From contig OZ244969.1 of NCBI GenBank assembly GCA_965222725.1, positions 1,736,001-1,800,000 of the forward strand: DNA of 64,000 nt, given 5' to 3'. This stretch comes from GCA-2748575 sp965222725 (lineage in GTDB: Bacteria > Pseudomonadota > Gammaproteobacteria > Pseudomonadales > Ketobacteraceae). Both the position numbers and the translations under genes were made by a program. Position 1 is the stretch's first letter. Every line of letters begins with the position of its first letter. The notes below the pieces were generated by a model, which did not search any database, was not told the origin of the DNA, and saw nothing but the letters and a program-made list of their open reading frames with translations. This document shows positions 17,258-27,130 of this stretch, in pieces.

Positions 17258-18886
17258 ATGTCTGAGACCAATATTGAACGTTTGAAAGCTGCGCTGAATC
17301 TGGACCGGGAACCTTTCAGTGATGAAGGGGTGACAGGTCTGTTCTTTCCCGGTGGTGGTCGGCAGCAGCTTGCGGAGCAAGTCATCCACCTCTGCCGCTA
17401 CGGCCCTCCGTTGCTGGTTTTGCTGGGCGAAAACGGCGCTGGTAAAAGTACGCTTATCCGCCAGGTGGAAGAGCGTTTCGACCCATCGGTGTTTCAATGG
17501 GTGCATATTGAAGCCGATGTTCTGGCAGATGAAAACCTGCTGTTAAAACGCATTGAAGAACAATTCCAGCTGGATCTTGGGCAGGATGCAGAAACAGCCA
17601 TTCAAACGTTAATCCGTTATGCGCGGGAGCTGGACGGATTTTCCCAAACCCCCCTTATTATTGTGGATGAGGCGCAAAACCTGAGTCCGTCCGCCATCGA
17701 ATTTCTACAGCAGCTGTTATCTCCCGCCGCCAGGTCCGGGTTGCGTTGTTTGTTGAGTATGGACGGTGTCAGCCCGGAAAAGATTCCCCTGTTAAAACCC
17801 CTGCTGCAAAGTGAGCAGGAATCGCAGGTGCTGGAGGTGCCACCGCTGGATGCAGCTTCCGTGGAGGCTTATGTGGATTACCGCATGACCACGTCAGGGC
17901 TTAGTGATATTCAGTTCAGCGCGGACCAGAAGCGGCAGATCCTCAACCAGTCCATGGGCAATATTGATCGCATCAATATTGCTGCCCGCCAGATTCTGGT
18001 GGAGCACTTTCCCTACGAAAAAAACCGCAAAAAACCCATCAGACTGCCCCTGCTTCATGGGATAGTCGTTGCGGTGCTGGCTGTGTTTTTGCTCCTGGCT
18101 TACTGGCTGGTTCCGGAATTCTCGTCTCAGGGGCAGGGTCCGTTGGAGCTGTCCGGTTTGCCCCATAACGGTGGTGAGAGTGACATCCCGCGATTGCCGG
18201 AGTCGGACAAGCGCGTTTCCGATAGAGCGCTCGCTGACTCATCCAAAAAGAAAGAGGAGCCTTCTCCGGATAGCGGGCAGAAACCCTTTGAGCCTGCTGA
18301 AACGAACAGAGAAACAGCTTATGAAAGTGGTCCCGGGGCAAACGAGGTAGAAACCAGCCTCGATAGCTTCGCCGCTGAGGAAGGCAGCGCCCAGGTGGAT
18401 TTCAATTACGCGGAGCAGGACACGTCGGATGATCCCCTGCGCCCGGTCACAGTCAATAACGAACAGGCACCCACCGAGGCTGAAAAACCAAAAAGCACGG
18501 TGGCAAAAGAATCTGCAAAAGTGGATAAAAAACCAGCAAAAGTGGTGGCTGAGAAGTCTAAGCCTTCTCAAAAGTCCGCCGGACTATCCCCGCGGGAAAA
18601 ATGGCTGATGTCTCTGGATAAGGGTAAATATACCTTACAAATGTTGGGGGCAAGTGAGGAGGCCTCGGTGCAGAAGTTTCTTGCCCGCTACCCCAGCCTG
18701 AAAGAGATCGCCTACTATCGCACCACGCACCGGAATCAGGACTGGTATGTAGTTGTATACGGGTTGTTTTCTTCAAAAGAGTCGGCAAAACAAGAGCTTA
18801 CCAAGCTTCCAAAGACCCTTCAGGCTTCCGGGCCCTGGGCCAGATCAATCGCCAGCGTGCAGGAAGAGATCGAAAAACGGGATTGA
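17258..18886 (+). CDS. damX: DamX-like ATPase with C-terminal SPOR domain
   Basis: 542 residues. An N-terminal AAA/ExeA-type ATPase has Walker A GENGAGKST (57-65) and Walker B LIIVDEAQNL. A transmembrane helix lies at about 265-288. A long Ser/Glu/Lys/Pro-rich periplasmic linker follows, then a SPOR domain over the last 90 residues (KYTLQMLGASEEASVQKF and WYVVVYGLFSSKESAK). SPOR domains localise proteins to the septal ring. E. coli DamX has lost the ATPase, whereas the aroB-linked pseudomonad protein keeps it, as here. It is the second SPOR protein in the window. Confidence 0.88.
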   Translation: MSETNIERLKAALNLDREPFSDEGVTGLFFPGGGRQQLAEQVIHLCRYGPPLLVLLGENGAGKSTLIRQVEERFDPSVFQWVHIEADVLADENLLLKRIEEQFQLDLGQDAETAIQTLIRYARELDGFSQTPLIIVDEAQNLSPSAIEFLQQLLSPAARSGLRCLLSMDGVSPEKIPLLKPLLQSEQESQVLEVPPLDAASVEAYVDYRMTTSGLSDIQFSADQKRQILNQSMGNIDRINIAARQILVEHFPYEKNRKKPIRLPLLHGIVVAVLAVFLLLAYWLVPEFSSQGQGPLELSGLPHNGGESDIPRLPESDKRVSDRALADSSKKKEEPSPDSGQKPFEPAETNRETAYESGPGANEVETSLDSFAAEEGSAQVDFNYAEQDTSDDPLRPVTVNNEQAPTEAEKPKSTVAKESAKVDKKPAKVVAEKSKPSQKSAGLSPREKWLMSLDKGKYTLQMLGASEEASVQKFLARYPSLKEIAYYRTTHRNQDWYVVVYGLFSSKESAKQELTKLPKTLQASGPWARSIASVQEEIEKRD

Positions 18887-19023
18887 AATTTGTCTGATAA
18901 CCCATTGATCTGTAAGGTCATGGCCGCCCTGCTAATTAAACACTCCCTCTTGTTTGTTATCCCGAATTAGGATTAGATAGTGGCCTGATCTCCCCGGTAA
19001 TGGCCCGCCAGTCCTGGATAAGT

Positions 19024-19052
19024 TTGTCGCCACCGGGTTTCGCGTGTAAAAT
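19024..19052 (+). promoter_or_regulatory. Candidate promoter of gltBD
   Basis: TTGTCG (19024-19029) and TAAAAT (19047-19052) are 17 bases apart, in the 298-base gap between the DamX-like gene and gltB. This would give a leader of about 125 bases. No terminator with a T run was found after the damX-like gene. Confidence 0.45.
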
Positions 19053-19184
19053 GGCTCTCCATTTTTGCCCAGTCCAACCTAGTCTAACTAGAAGATCGCT
19101 CCTAAGTCATTGATATTGTTAGTATTAAATGAGTTTGATCGGGCTTAGTTCCAGATTCTAATTGTAATAAGGGCTAATTAAGAC

Positions 19185-22100
19185 ATGAGTGTACAGAGTG
19201 CTGGTCTCTATCACCCTGACCAATTTAGAGACAACTGTGGATTTGGTTTGATAGCCCACATGAAGGGCCAGGCAAGCCACGATCTGCTGTTGACCTCCAT
19301 CGAGGCGTTAACCTGCATGACCCACCGTGGGGGTATCGCCGCAGACGGTAAAACCGGTGACGGGTGTGGCCTGTTGTTGAAAATGCCCGAGAGCTTTTTC
19401 CGCACCGTTGCCCAGGAAAACTTTTCCACCGAGCTGGCGGGAAAATTCGCCGTCGGCATGGTGTTTCTGAGCCGTGACGAAGCCAAAGCCAAACAGGCCC
19501 GCTCAGTACTTGAAGCCCAGATCGTAAAGCAGGGCCTTGAAGTTGTCGGTTGGCGTGTTGTGCCGGTTGACTCCAGTGTCTGTGGCCGTATTGCTCTGGA
19601 AAGCTTGCCGCAGATGGAGCAGATCTTTATTAATCCCGAGCAGGGTATCAGCGAGCAGGAAGTGAACCGTCGCCTGGTCTTTGCCCGTCGCTATGCGGAA
19701 AAAGAACTGTCCTCTGATCAGGATTTTTATATCTCCAGCCTGTCCGCTTCAGTGGTGTCCTACAAAGGTCTGGTGATGCCCGCCGATCTCACCAAGTTCT
19801 TCAAGGATCTGGGTGACAAACGTATGGCAACGGCCATTTCCGTTTTCCACCAGCGGTTTTCCACCAACACATTACCGCGCTGGCCTTTGGCTCAACCTTT
19901 CCGGTTCCTGGCTCATAATGGTGAAATCAACACCATCATGGGTAACCGCAACTGGTCTGTAGCCCGTACACCCAAGTTTGAATCCGAACTGCTGCCCAAC
20001 CTGGATGAGATCAGTCCGATCGTAAACCGAACCGGCTCTGATTCCTCCAGCATGGATAATATGCTGGAAATCCTGCTGGCCGGTGGTATGGATATCTTCC
20101 GTGCCGTGCGCATGCTGGTGCCACCCGCCTGGCAGAATGTGGAAAACATGGACGCGGATCTGCGCGCCTTTTACGAATTCAACTCCATGCACATGGAGCC
20201 CTGGGATGGCCCGGCCGGTATGGTAATGACCGACGGCCGTCACGCGATCTGTATGCTGGACCGTAATGGTCTGCGTCCGGCCCGCTGGGTTATCACCAAC
20301 AATGATTACATTACCCTGGCCTCCGAAATCGGTGTGTATGATTACAAGCCCGAAGATGTAGTAGCCAAAGGCCGCGTTGGCCCCGGCCAGATTCTGGTGG
20401 TGGATACCGAAACCGGTGAAGTGCTCCATACCCAGGATATCGACGATCGCCTGAAATCCGGCAAGCCCTACAAAAAGTGGCTGAAAGAAAATGCCATTCG
20501 CATTCAGTCCACCCTGAGCGACGAAAACGAATTGGTTGAGCCTCTGGGTGACGACGAACTGAAAGTGCACCAGAAAATGTTCCAGGTGTCTTTCGAAGAG
20601 CGTGACCAGGTTATTCGCCCCATGGCGGAGAACGGCCAGGAAGCCGTAGGTTCCATGGGTGATGACACGCCCATGGCGGTGCTGTCTGCCAAGGTTCGTT
20701 CCCCTTATGACTACTTCCGTCAACAGTTTGCTCAGGTAACCAACCCGCCCATCGATCCGCTGCGTGAAGCCATCGTGATGTCGCTGGAAACCTGTGTGGG
20801 TGTCGAGCGCAACGTATTTGAAGAAACGGCGGAGCATGCTGACCGGGCGATACTGACATCGCCGGTGCTGACTCCCCATAAATTCAATGCGCTGATGAAC
20901 ATTGAAAACCCCGGCTACGATGTGGAGCGCATCTCCCTGAATTTCGATTCAGCTATCAGTCTGGAAGTGGCCATTCAGCAAGTGGCTGACCGTGCCGAGA
21001 AGGCCGCGGCTAACGGCAAAGTGATTCTGGTACTGACCGACCGTGACCTGAGCGAAAAACTTTTGCCGGTTCACGCGCTGATGGCAACCGGAGCCGTGCA
21101 CCATCGCCTGATTGAAAAGGGCCTGCGTTGCGATTCCAATATTATTGTAGAAACCGGCACCGCCCGTGACCCCCATCACTTTGCCACCCTGCTGGGCTTT
21201 GGTGCCACGGCCGTGTATCCGTACCTGGCCTACGATGTGATCTGCGACCTGGTAAAAACCGGCGAGATCCTGATGGATCCGGTAGATGCCCACAAGAACT
21301 ATCAGAAAGCCATCGATAAAGGCCTGCTGAAAATTCTTTCCAAAATGGGTATCAGCACCATTGCCTCCTATCGGGGTGCCCAGCTGTTCGAAGCGGTGGG
21401 TATTGCCAATGAAGTGGTGGATGTCTGCTTCCGTGGCGTGACCAGCCGGATTCAGGGTGCCCGCTTTGTAGACTTTGAGGCGGACCTCAAAGAGCTGGCA
21501 GGTATCGCCTGGAAAAACCGCAAGCCCATTGATCAGGGCGGTATTCTGAAATACGTGCACGGTGGTGAATATCACGCCTTTAACCCGGACGTGGTTCACG
21601 CCTTGCACAAAGCCGTTCAGTCCGGTAACTATGAAGACTATAAAGAGTACGCCAGCCTGGTGCAGGACCGTCCGATAGCGGCGATCCGTGACCTGCTCAA
21701 ACTGCGCAGTGATCTGAAACCGATTCCAATTGATGAAGTGGAATCCATCGAGAAGATACTGCCTCGTTTCGATTCTGCCGGCATGTCGCTGGGTGCTCTG
21801 AGTCCGGAAGCTCACGAGGCTATCGCCACGGCGATGAACCGTCTGGGTGGCCGCAGTAACTCCGGCGAAGGCGGTGAAGATCCCGCCCGTTTCGGCACCG
21901 AGCGTGTATCCAAAATCAAGCAGGTGGCTTCTGGTCGCTTTGGTGTGACGCCTCACTATCTGGTGAATGCCGAAGTGCTGCAGATCAAGGTGGCCCAGGG
22001 TGCCAAGCCCGGTGAAGGTGGCCAGCTGCCCGGTGGCAAGGTGAATGACCTGATTGCCCGGCTGCGTTATTCGGTGCCTGGTGTGACATTGATTTCGCCA

Positions 22101-23645
22101 CCGCCCCATCACGATATTTATTCCATCGAGGATCTGGCGCAGCTGATTTTCGACCTGAAGCAGGTTAACCCGGATGCGCTGGTCTCGGTCAAACTGGTGT
22201 CCGAGCCCGGTGTCGGTACTATTGCTGCCGGTGTGGCCAAAGCCTACGCGGACCTGATTACCATCTCCGGTTACGATGGTGGTACCGCCGCAAGCCCGCT
22301 CACCTCTATCCGCTACGCCGGTTCGCCCTGGGAGCTGGGACTGAGCGAAGCCCATCAGGCATTGCGCGGCAACGATCTGCGCCAGAGTGTGCGTCTGCAA
22401 ACAGACGGTGGCCTCAAGTCCGGCCTTGATATTATCAAGGCCGCCATTCTGGGTGCGGAAAGCTTTGGCTTCGGTACCATCCCGATGATTGCGCTGGGTT
22501 GTAAATACCTGCGTATCTGCCACCTGAACAACTGCGCCACGGGTGTTGCCACCCAGCAGGATACCCTGCGTGAAGAGCACTTTATCGGTGCGCCGGAAAT
22601 GGTGATGAACTTCTTCAAGTTTGTGGCCCAGGAAACCCGCGAACTGCTGGCCCAGATCGGCGTTCGCTCGGTGGATGAGCTGGTGGGTCGAGTGGACCTG
22701 ATTGAAATTCTGGAAGGCTTCACCGAGAAACAGAAAGCCCTGGATATTTCACCGATTCTTTCCAGCAGTCATGTCCCTGCCGACAAGCCTCAGGTGTGCG
22801 GTGTTGCCCGCAACGAACCTTTCGATAAAGGTTTGTTGGCAGAGCGTATGGTGAAAGAAACCTCCGACGTGATTGCCCGTGGCACTGGCGGCGAGTTTGA
22901 TTTCACAGTCACCAACTGCGACCGCTCCATCGGTGCCCGTCTGTCCGGTGAAATCGCCAAGCGCCATGGCAACCAGGGCATGGCGGAAAAACCGCTCAAG
23001 CTGAATCTGAAAGGTACTGCCGGCCAGAGCTTTGGTGTATGGAACGCTGGCGGCCTGGAAATGCGCCTGGAAGGGGATGCCAACGATTACGTGGGTAAAG
23101 GCATGACCGGTGGCAAACTGGTGATCTTCCCGCCCAAAGGCAGCCCGTTCAAATCCCAGGAAACATCCATCGTAGGTAATACCTGCCTGTACGGTGCCAC
23201 CGGTGGCAAACTGTTTGCCTCCGGCCGTGCCGGTGAGCGTTTCGGGGTGCGTAACTCCGGTGCTCATGCCGTGGTTGAAGGAACCGGTGATCACTGTTGT
23301 GAATACATGACCGGTGGCCTGGTGACTGTGCTGGGCAACACGGGTTACAACTTCGGTGCCGGCATGACAGGTGGTTTCGCCTACGTGCTGGATGTGGACA
23401 AAACTTTCGTGGACAAGTACAACCACGAACTGGTGGAAATTCACCGTATCCACAGCGAATCCATGGAAGCCTACCGTAATCACCTGGTGGGTGTTATCAC
23501 TGAATTTGTTGAAGAAACAAACAGTGCCTGGGGACAACATATTCTCGACGAGTTTGATGACTACGTCGGGCAGTTCTGGCTTGTTAAACCCAAAGCAGCC
23601 AGCCTGGAAGGATTGTTGGCGAACATCAAAACACGCAATGAATAA
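19185..23645 (+). CDS. gltB: Glutamate synthase (NADPH) large subunit
   Basis: 1486 residues. With GltD it makes two glutamates from glutamine and 2-oxoglutarate. The class II glutaminase domain begins at Cys18 (DN-CGFGLIAH); as in other GltB proteins a short propeptide would be removed to expose this cysteine. The central domain and FMN-binding synthase domain follow, with the [3Fe-4S] ligands in CKYLRICHLNNCATG. The C-terminal GXGXG beta-helix domain ends the protein. Length equals that of typical GltB. It is transcribed with gltD, 54 bases downstream. Confidence 0.98.
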   Translation: MSVQSAGLYHPDQFRDNCGFGLIAHMKGQASHDLLLTSIEALTCMTHRGGIAADGKTGDGCGLLLKMPESFFRTVAQENFSTELAGKFAVGMVFLSRDEAKAKQARSVLEAQIVKQGLEVVGWRVVPVDSSVCGRIALESLPQMEQIFINPEQGISEQEVNRRLVFARRYAEKELSSDQDFYISSLSASVVSYKGLVMPADLTKFFKDLGDKRMATAISVFHQRFSTNTLPRWPLAQPFRFLAHNGEINTIMGNRNWSVARTPKFESELLPNLDEISPIVNRTGSDSSSMDNMLEILLAGGMDIFRAVRMLVPPAWQNVENMDADLRAFYEFNSMHMEPWDGPAGMVMTDGRHAICMLDRNGLRPARWVITNNDYITLASEIGVYDYKPEDVVAKGRVGPGQILVVDTETGEVLHTQDIDDRLKSGKPYKKWLKENAIRIQSTLSDENELVEPLGDDELKVHQKMFQVSFEERDQVIRPMAENGQEAVGSMGDDTPMAVLSAKVRSPYDYFRQQFAQVTNPPIDPLREAIVMSLETCVGVERNVFEETAEHADRAILTSPVLTPHKFNALMNIENPGYDVERISLNFDSAISLEVAIQQVADRAEKAAANGKVILVLTDRDLSEKLLPVHALMATGAVHHRLIEKGLRCDSNIIVETGTARDPHHFATLLGFGATAVYPYLAYDVICDLVKTGEILMDPVDAHKNYQKAIDKGLLKILSKMGISTIASYRGAQLFEAVGIANEVVDVCFRGVTSRIQGARFVDFEADLKELAGIAWKNRKPIDQGGILKYVHGGEYHAFNPDVVHALHKAVQSGNYEDYKEYASLVQDRPIAAIRDLLKLRSDLKPIPIDEVESIEKILPRFDSAGMSLGALSPEAHEAIATAMNRLGGRSNSGEGGEDPARFGTERVSKIKQVASGRFGVTPHYLVNAEVLQIKVAQGAKPGEGGQLPGGKVNDLIARLRYSVPGVTLISPPPHHDIYSIEDLAQLIFDLKQVNPDALVSVKLVSEPGVGTIAAGVAKAYADLITISGYDGGTAASPLTSIRYAGSPWELGLSEAHQALRGNDLRQSVRLQTDGGLKSGLDIIKAAILGAESFGFGTIPMIALGCKYLRICHLNNCATGVATQQDTLREEHFIGAPEMVMNFFKFVAQETRELLAQIGVRSVDELVGRVDLIEILEGFTEKQKALDISPILSSSHVPADKPQVCGVARNEPFDKGLLAERMVKETSDVIARGTGGEFDFTVTNCDRSIGARLSGEIAKRHGNQGMAEKPLKLNLKGTAGQSFGVWNAGGLEMRLEGDANDYVGKGMTGGKLVIFPPKGSPFKSQETSIVGNTCLYGATGGKLFASGRAGERFGVRNSGAHAVVEGTGDHCCEYMTGGLVTVLGNTGYNFGAGMTGGFAYVLDVDKTFVDKYNHELVEIHRIHSESMEAYRNHLVGVITEFVEETNSAWGQHILDEFDDYVGQFWLVKPKAASLEGLLANIKTRNE

Positions 23646-23699
23646 GCCTGTTTTGCACTTTTTACCGATTCGCCATTTCGTAGATTAAAGAGGTTATTT

Positions 23700-25121
23700 A
23701 TGGCAAACCGCTTAAATAACAATTTCCAGTTTTTGGACGTTGGCCGGCAAGATCCTAAAAAGAAAGCCATTGGAACGCGCCGCAAAAAGTATGTGGAAAT
23801 CTATCAACCCTTCCAGCCGGAAGAGGCGTCATCGCAGGCACACCGTTGTCTGGCCTGTGGTAACCCCTATTGCGAATGGAAATGCCCGGTTCATAACTTT
23901 ATACCCAACTGGTTGAAGCTGGTTTCCGAAGGCAATATCAAGGAAGCTGCGGAGCTGTCCCATCAAACCAATACTCTGCCGGAAGTGTGTGGCCGGGTGT
24001 GCCCGCAGGATCGCCTGTGCGAAGGCGCCTGTACCCTGAACGACGGTTTTGGTGCGGTTACCATCGGTTCGGTGGAAAAATACATTACCGATACCGCCTT
24101 TGCCATGGGCTGGCGCCCGGATATGTCAAAGGTTGTCTGGACTGATAAAAAGGTTGCCATTATCGGTGCCGGCCCTGCGGGGTTGGGTTGTGCCGACGTA
24201 CTGGCCCGCAATGGTGTTAAACCTGTTGTGTTTGACCGCTATCCGGAAATCGGTGGCCTGCTGACCTTTGGTATTCCCGAATTCAAGCTGGAAAAAGACG
24301 TCATGACCCGGCGCCGCGAAGTGTTCGAAGGCATGGGCATCGAATTCCGCCTGAATACGGACGTGGGTACAGACGTATCCATGGACGATCTGCTGAAAGA
24401 ATACGATGCGGTCTTTATGGGGATGGGTACCTATACCTACATGAAAGGCGGCTTCCCCGGTGAGGACCTGGATGGCGTACACGAAGCATTGCCTTACCTG
24501 GTTTCCAACGTGAACCGCAATCTGGGTTTTGAAAAATCCGCTGACGACTTTGTAAACCTGAAAGGCAAGCGTGTGGTGGTGCTGGGTGGTGGTGACACCG
24601 CCATGGACTGTAACCGTACAGCTGTTCGCCAGGGTGCGGTTTCGGTGACCTGTGCCTACCGTCGTGACGAGGAAAACATGCCCGGCTCCCGCCGTGAAGT
24701 GGCCAATGCCAAGGAAGAAGGGGTGAAATTCCTCTATAACCGCCAACCCATAGAAGTCGTGGGCGAAGACGGTAAAGTGACTGGCGTAAAAGTGGTGGAA
24801 ACCCAGCTGGGTGAGCCCGATGAGAACGGCCGCCGCCGCCCCGAGCCTATCAGTGGCAGTGAAGCCATTCTGGAAGCGGATGCCGTGGTCATTGCCTTCG
24901 GTTTCCGGCCCAGCCCTGCGCCCTGGTTTGAAACCCTGGGCATCAACACCGATGAATCCGGGCGTGTCACAGCGCCGGAAAGCGGTCGTTACGCCTTCCA
25001 GACCAGCAACGAGAAGATCTTTGCCGGTGGTGATATGGTGCGTGGCTCTGATCTGGTGGTAACCGCCATCTGGGAAGGTCGCCAGGCTGCGGATGGTATC
25101 CTGGATTTTCTCGACGTATAA
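23700..25121 (+). CDS. gltD: Glutamate synthase (NADPH) small subunit
   Basis: 473 residues. It passes electrons from NADPH through FAD to GltB. The N-terminal region has the cysteine clusters CLACGNPYCEWKCP and CGRVCPQDRLCEGAC that hold [4Fe-4S] clusters. The FAD-binding GAGPAGLGCADVL and the NADPH-binding VVLGGGDTAMDCNR motifs follow. ATG at 23700 gives MANRLNNNFQFLDV, a typical GltD start. Confidence 0.98.
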   Translation: MANRLNNNFQFLDVGRQDPKKKAIGTRRKKYVEIYQPFQPEEASSQAHRCLACGNPYCEWKCPVHNFIPNWLKLVSEGNIKEAAELSHQTNTLPEVCGRVCPQDRLCEGACTLNDGFGAVTIGSVEKYITDTAFAMGWRPDMSKVVWTDKKVAIIGAGPAGLGCADVLARNGVKPVVFDRYPEIGGLLTFGIPEFKLEKDVMTRRREVFEGMGIEFRLNTDVGTDVSMDDLLKEYDAVFMGMGTYTYMKGGFPGEDLDGVHEALPYLVSNVNRNLGFEKSADDFVNLKGKRVVVLGGGDTAMDCNRTAVRQGAVSVTCAYRRDEENMPGSRREVANAKEEGVKFLYNRQPIEVVGEDGKVTGVKVVETQLGEPDENGRRRPEPISGSEAILEADAVVIAFGFRPSPAPWFETLGINTDESGRVTAPESGRYAFQTSNEKIFAGGDMVRGSDLVVTAIWEGRQAADGILDFLDV

Positions 25122-25150
25122 GCGCTGAATCACTAACCTTCTGAACAATG

Positions 25151-25175
25151 CCGTAGCAGCATTCTGCTGCTACGG
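25151..25175 (+). terminator. Hairpin, probable terminator after gltD
   Basis: An 11-bp perfect inverted repeat (25151-25161 with 25165-25175) and a 3-base loop lie 30 bases after the gltD stop. The tail is pyrimidine-rich with scattered T runs rather than a clean T tract, so termination may be weak, or the hairpin may only stabilise the 3' end. Confidence 0.55.
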
Positions 25176-25238
25176 TACCCCTTCTACTGTTTTCTTCTCC
25201 GTCTATTACTCTCCCCCTGAGCCCTGACCTTAACAGTC

Positions 25239-25267
25239 GCAGACTTTTGCCCCTTGTCTGATATAAT
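25239..25267 (+). promoter_or_regulatory. Candidate promoter of hemE (extended -10)
   Basis: TGA followed by a perfect TATAAT (25262-25267) forms an extended -10 element. The -35 region (25239-25244) matches consensus poorly. The start codon of hemE lies 32 bases downstream of the -10. Confidence 0.55.
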
Positions 25268-25298
25268 CGGAAAAATTTTGACCATTGGTGCGGATTCT

Positions 25299-26363
25299 AT
25301 GACTGAACTGAAAAACGATCGCTTTTTACGTGCGCTTTTGAAACAGCCGGTGGATGTGACACCGGTGTGGATGATGCGCCAGGCTGGCCGCTATCTGCCG
25401 GAGTACCGCGAAACCCGCGGCGAAGCCGGGGATTTTATGTCTCTTTGCAAAAACGCGGACTTTGCCTGTGAAGTGACATTGCAGCCCCTGCGTCGTTTTG
25501 AACTGGATGCCGCTATTCTGTTTTCCGATATTCTGACCATTCCCGATGCCATGGGACTGGGGCTTTATTTTGAAACCGGTGAAGGCCCCAAATTCAAGAA
25601 AACCGTTCGTAGCGAAAAAGATGTGGCTGACATTCCCAAACTGGACGTCAGCACCGATCTGGATTACGTCATGAATGCCGTTAAAACCATCCGTGGTGCG
25701 TTGGCCGGTCAGGTGCCTTTAATCGGTTTTTCCGGCAGCCCCTGGACGTTGGCAACCTATATGGTGGAAGGTGGTTCCAGCAAGGATTTCCGTACCATCA
25801 AGAAAATGATGTACCAGCAACCGGAAGTGCTCCATGCCCTGCTGGACAAGCTGGCGGATGCAGTGATCGATTATCTGAACGAACAGATTCGCAGCGGCGC
25901 CCAGGCAGTACAGATTTTTGATACCTGGGGTGGGGTGCTGAGCACAGGGAATTACGAGGCTTTTTCCCTTCAGTACATGCGCAAGATTGTTGCGGGCCTG
26001 ATCAAGGAAAATGAGGGTCGCCAGGTGCCGTCAATCGTGTTCACCAAAAACGGTGGTCTGTGGCTGGAAAATATCGTCACTGCCGGCAGTGATTGTGTTG
26101 GCCTGGACTGGACCATCGAGATTGCTGAAGCCCGCAAGCGCATAGGCGATAAAGTGGCATTACAGGGCAATATGGATCCTTCAGTGCTCTATGGCAGTCC
26201 GGAAGTTATCCGTGCTGAAGTTGCGCGCATTCTGGAAGGCTACGGAAAGGGGGCAGGGCACGTATTCAATCTGGGCCATGGTATCGCGCTGGATGTGGAT
26301 CCCGATAATGCCAAAGTGTTTATCGACGCGGTGCATGAGCTGAGCCCACAGTATCATCGTTAG
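25299..26363 (+). CDS. hemE: Uroporphyrinogen decarboxylase
   Basis: 354 residues. It decarboxylates the four acetate side chains of uroporphyrinogen III to give coproporphyrinogen III in haem synthesis. The conserved WMMRQAGRYLPEYR block at the N-terminus binds substrate, and ILFSDILTIPDAMG carries the catalytic aspartate. The C-terminal NLGHGI motif is present. I chose ATG at 25299 (MTELKNDRFLRAL); a TTG at 25254 would add 15 residues that overlap the promoter. Confidence 0.98.
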   Translation: MTELKNDRFLRALLKQPVDVTPVWMMRQAGRYLPEYRETRGEAGDFMSLCKNADFACEVTLQPLRRFELDAAILFSDILTIPDAMGLGLYFETGEGPKFKKTVRSEKDVADIPKLDVSTDLDYVMNAVKTIRGALAGQVPLIGFSGSPWTLATYMVEGGSSKDFRTIKKMMYQQPEVLHALLDKLADAVIDYLNEQIRSGAQAVQIFDTWGGVLSTGNYEAFSLQYMRKIVAGLIKENEGRQVPSIVFTKNGGLWLENIVTAGSDCVGLDWTIEIAEARKRIGDKVALQGNMDPSVLYGSPEVIRAEVARILEGYGKGAGHVFNLGHGIALDVDPDNAKVFIDAVHELSPQYHR

Positions 26364-26410
26364 ATGCATTGCCTGCTGTTTGTAATTGGTAAATAATCAA
26401 ATTTATCATC

Positions 26411-26443
26411 AAAAAGGCCCTGATTTTTCAGGGCCTTTTTTTT
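26411..26443 (+). terminator. Rho-independent terminator after hemE
   Basis: A 13-bp perfect stem (26411-26423 with 26428-26440), a TTTT loop and a T run. The A run on the 5' side would let it work on the opposite strand too. It marks the end of the conserved core block. Confidence 0.93.
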
Positions 26444-27130
26444 GTTTTCTGATGCCTTCTCTTCTATCTTGATTCGGTTTCTTTCTCAGCTTGTCCCGTC
26501 AATTTTTCTTCCGTTTTTGGTGAAAATTAAAAAGTAGTCAGAAGTGATTACGTAGCGTGTTCTGTTGCGACTTTAGATCGAGGCGAAGTTGTCGTTTGTC
26601 TTGATTCCGGTGTTGAGCTCAATAAATATCATTGTCATAAAAATGAATTAACCGGTTCGGCAGTATTGAGTTTGTGTCAGAGGAATTGTCCTGCATTGCT
26701 TGTGAAAAACATTATTACTATGTGGGATTGTTGCTGGGTAAATCCCCGATTCTTCTGAAAGAAAAACCTGAGGGAATGGCTTTCTGTAGTTTTAGTTTGC
26801 GATTAACTACATGATGTGATTGAAGAAAATGCTCCTGGTCTTGCGCGCTTTAATAAACCAAATACGTTGAACAGTTAATTCGGAATCTTTCATTTCTGTT
26901 TCCTGAATGTGAAAAAACCACTCTTTTTTTATTTCAGAAAAGATAATAAATCCTTCATATAAGCCCTTGAATACCGAGTAAAAATTTTAAAGAAAGATTC
27001 ACTAAACATTAACCAAGGGCCCGGCTCATTTCGATATATTCCCGACTGCCTTACGGACGGAAAGTTCCGTGTGGTCCATGTTCGGAGTTAAATCAAATTC
27101 ATAATGTTAATCATCGAGAGGATATATCTG
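26444..27130. other. Long AT-rich intergenic region upstream of the PEP-CTERM gene
   Basis: About 690 bases with no convincing coding sequence on either strand. It is visibly richer in A/T runs than its surroundings. A 6-bp inverted repeat with a 2-base centre lies at 27057-27070, about 60 bases before the start codon; it may be an operator. I found no GG-N10-GC sigma-54 element and no clear sigma-70 pair. The length suggests complex regulation of the downstream gene, a small RNA, or the remnant of an insertion point between core and accessory DNA. Confidence 0.5.

Noticed and set aside
20949..22580. 543-codon minus-strand open frame inside gltB
   Set aside because: The frame is long only because of GC-biased third positions in gltB. 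The protein is rich in His, Gln and Thr with no domain, and gltB is certain on the other strand.
26444..27130. c-di-GMP (GEMM) or other known riboswitch upstream of the PEP-CTERM gene
   Set aside because: The conserved core bases of GEMM aptamers are not present, and the short inverted repeat at 27057-27070 has too small a loop for an RNA stem.
26444..27130. Sigma-54 promoter for the first PEP-CTERM gene
   Set aside because: Each TTGC in the region was checked for GG 10 bases before the GC; none fits.
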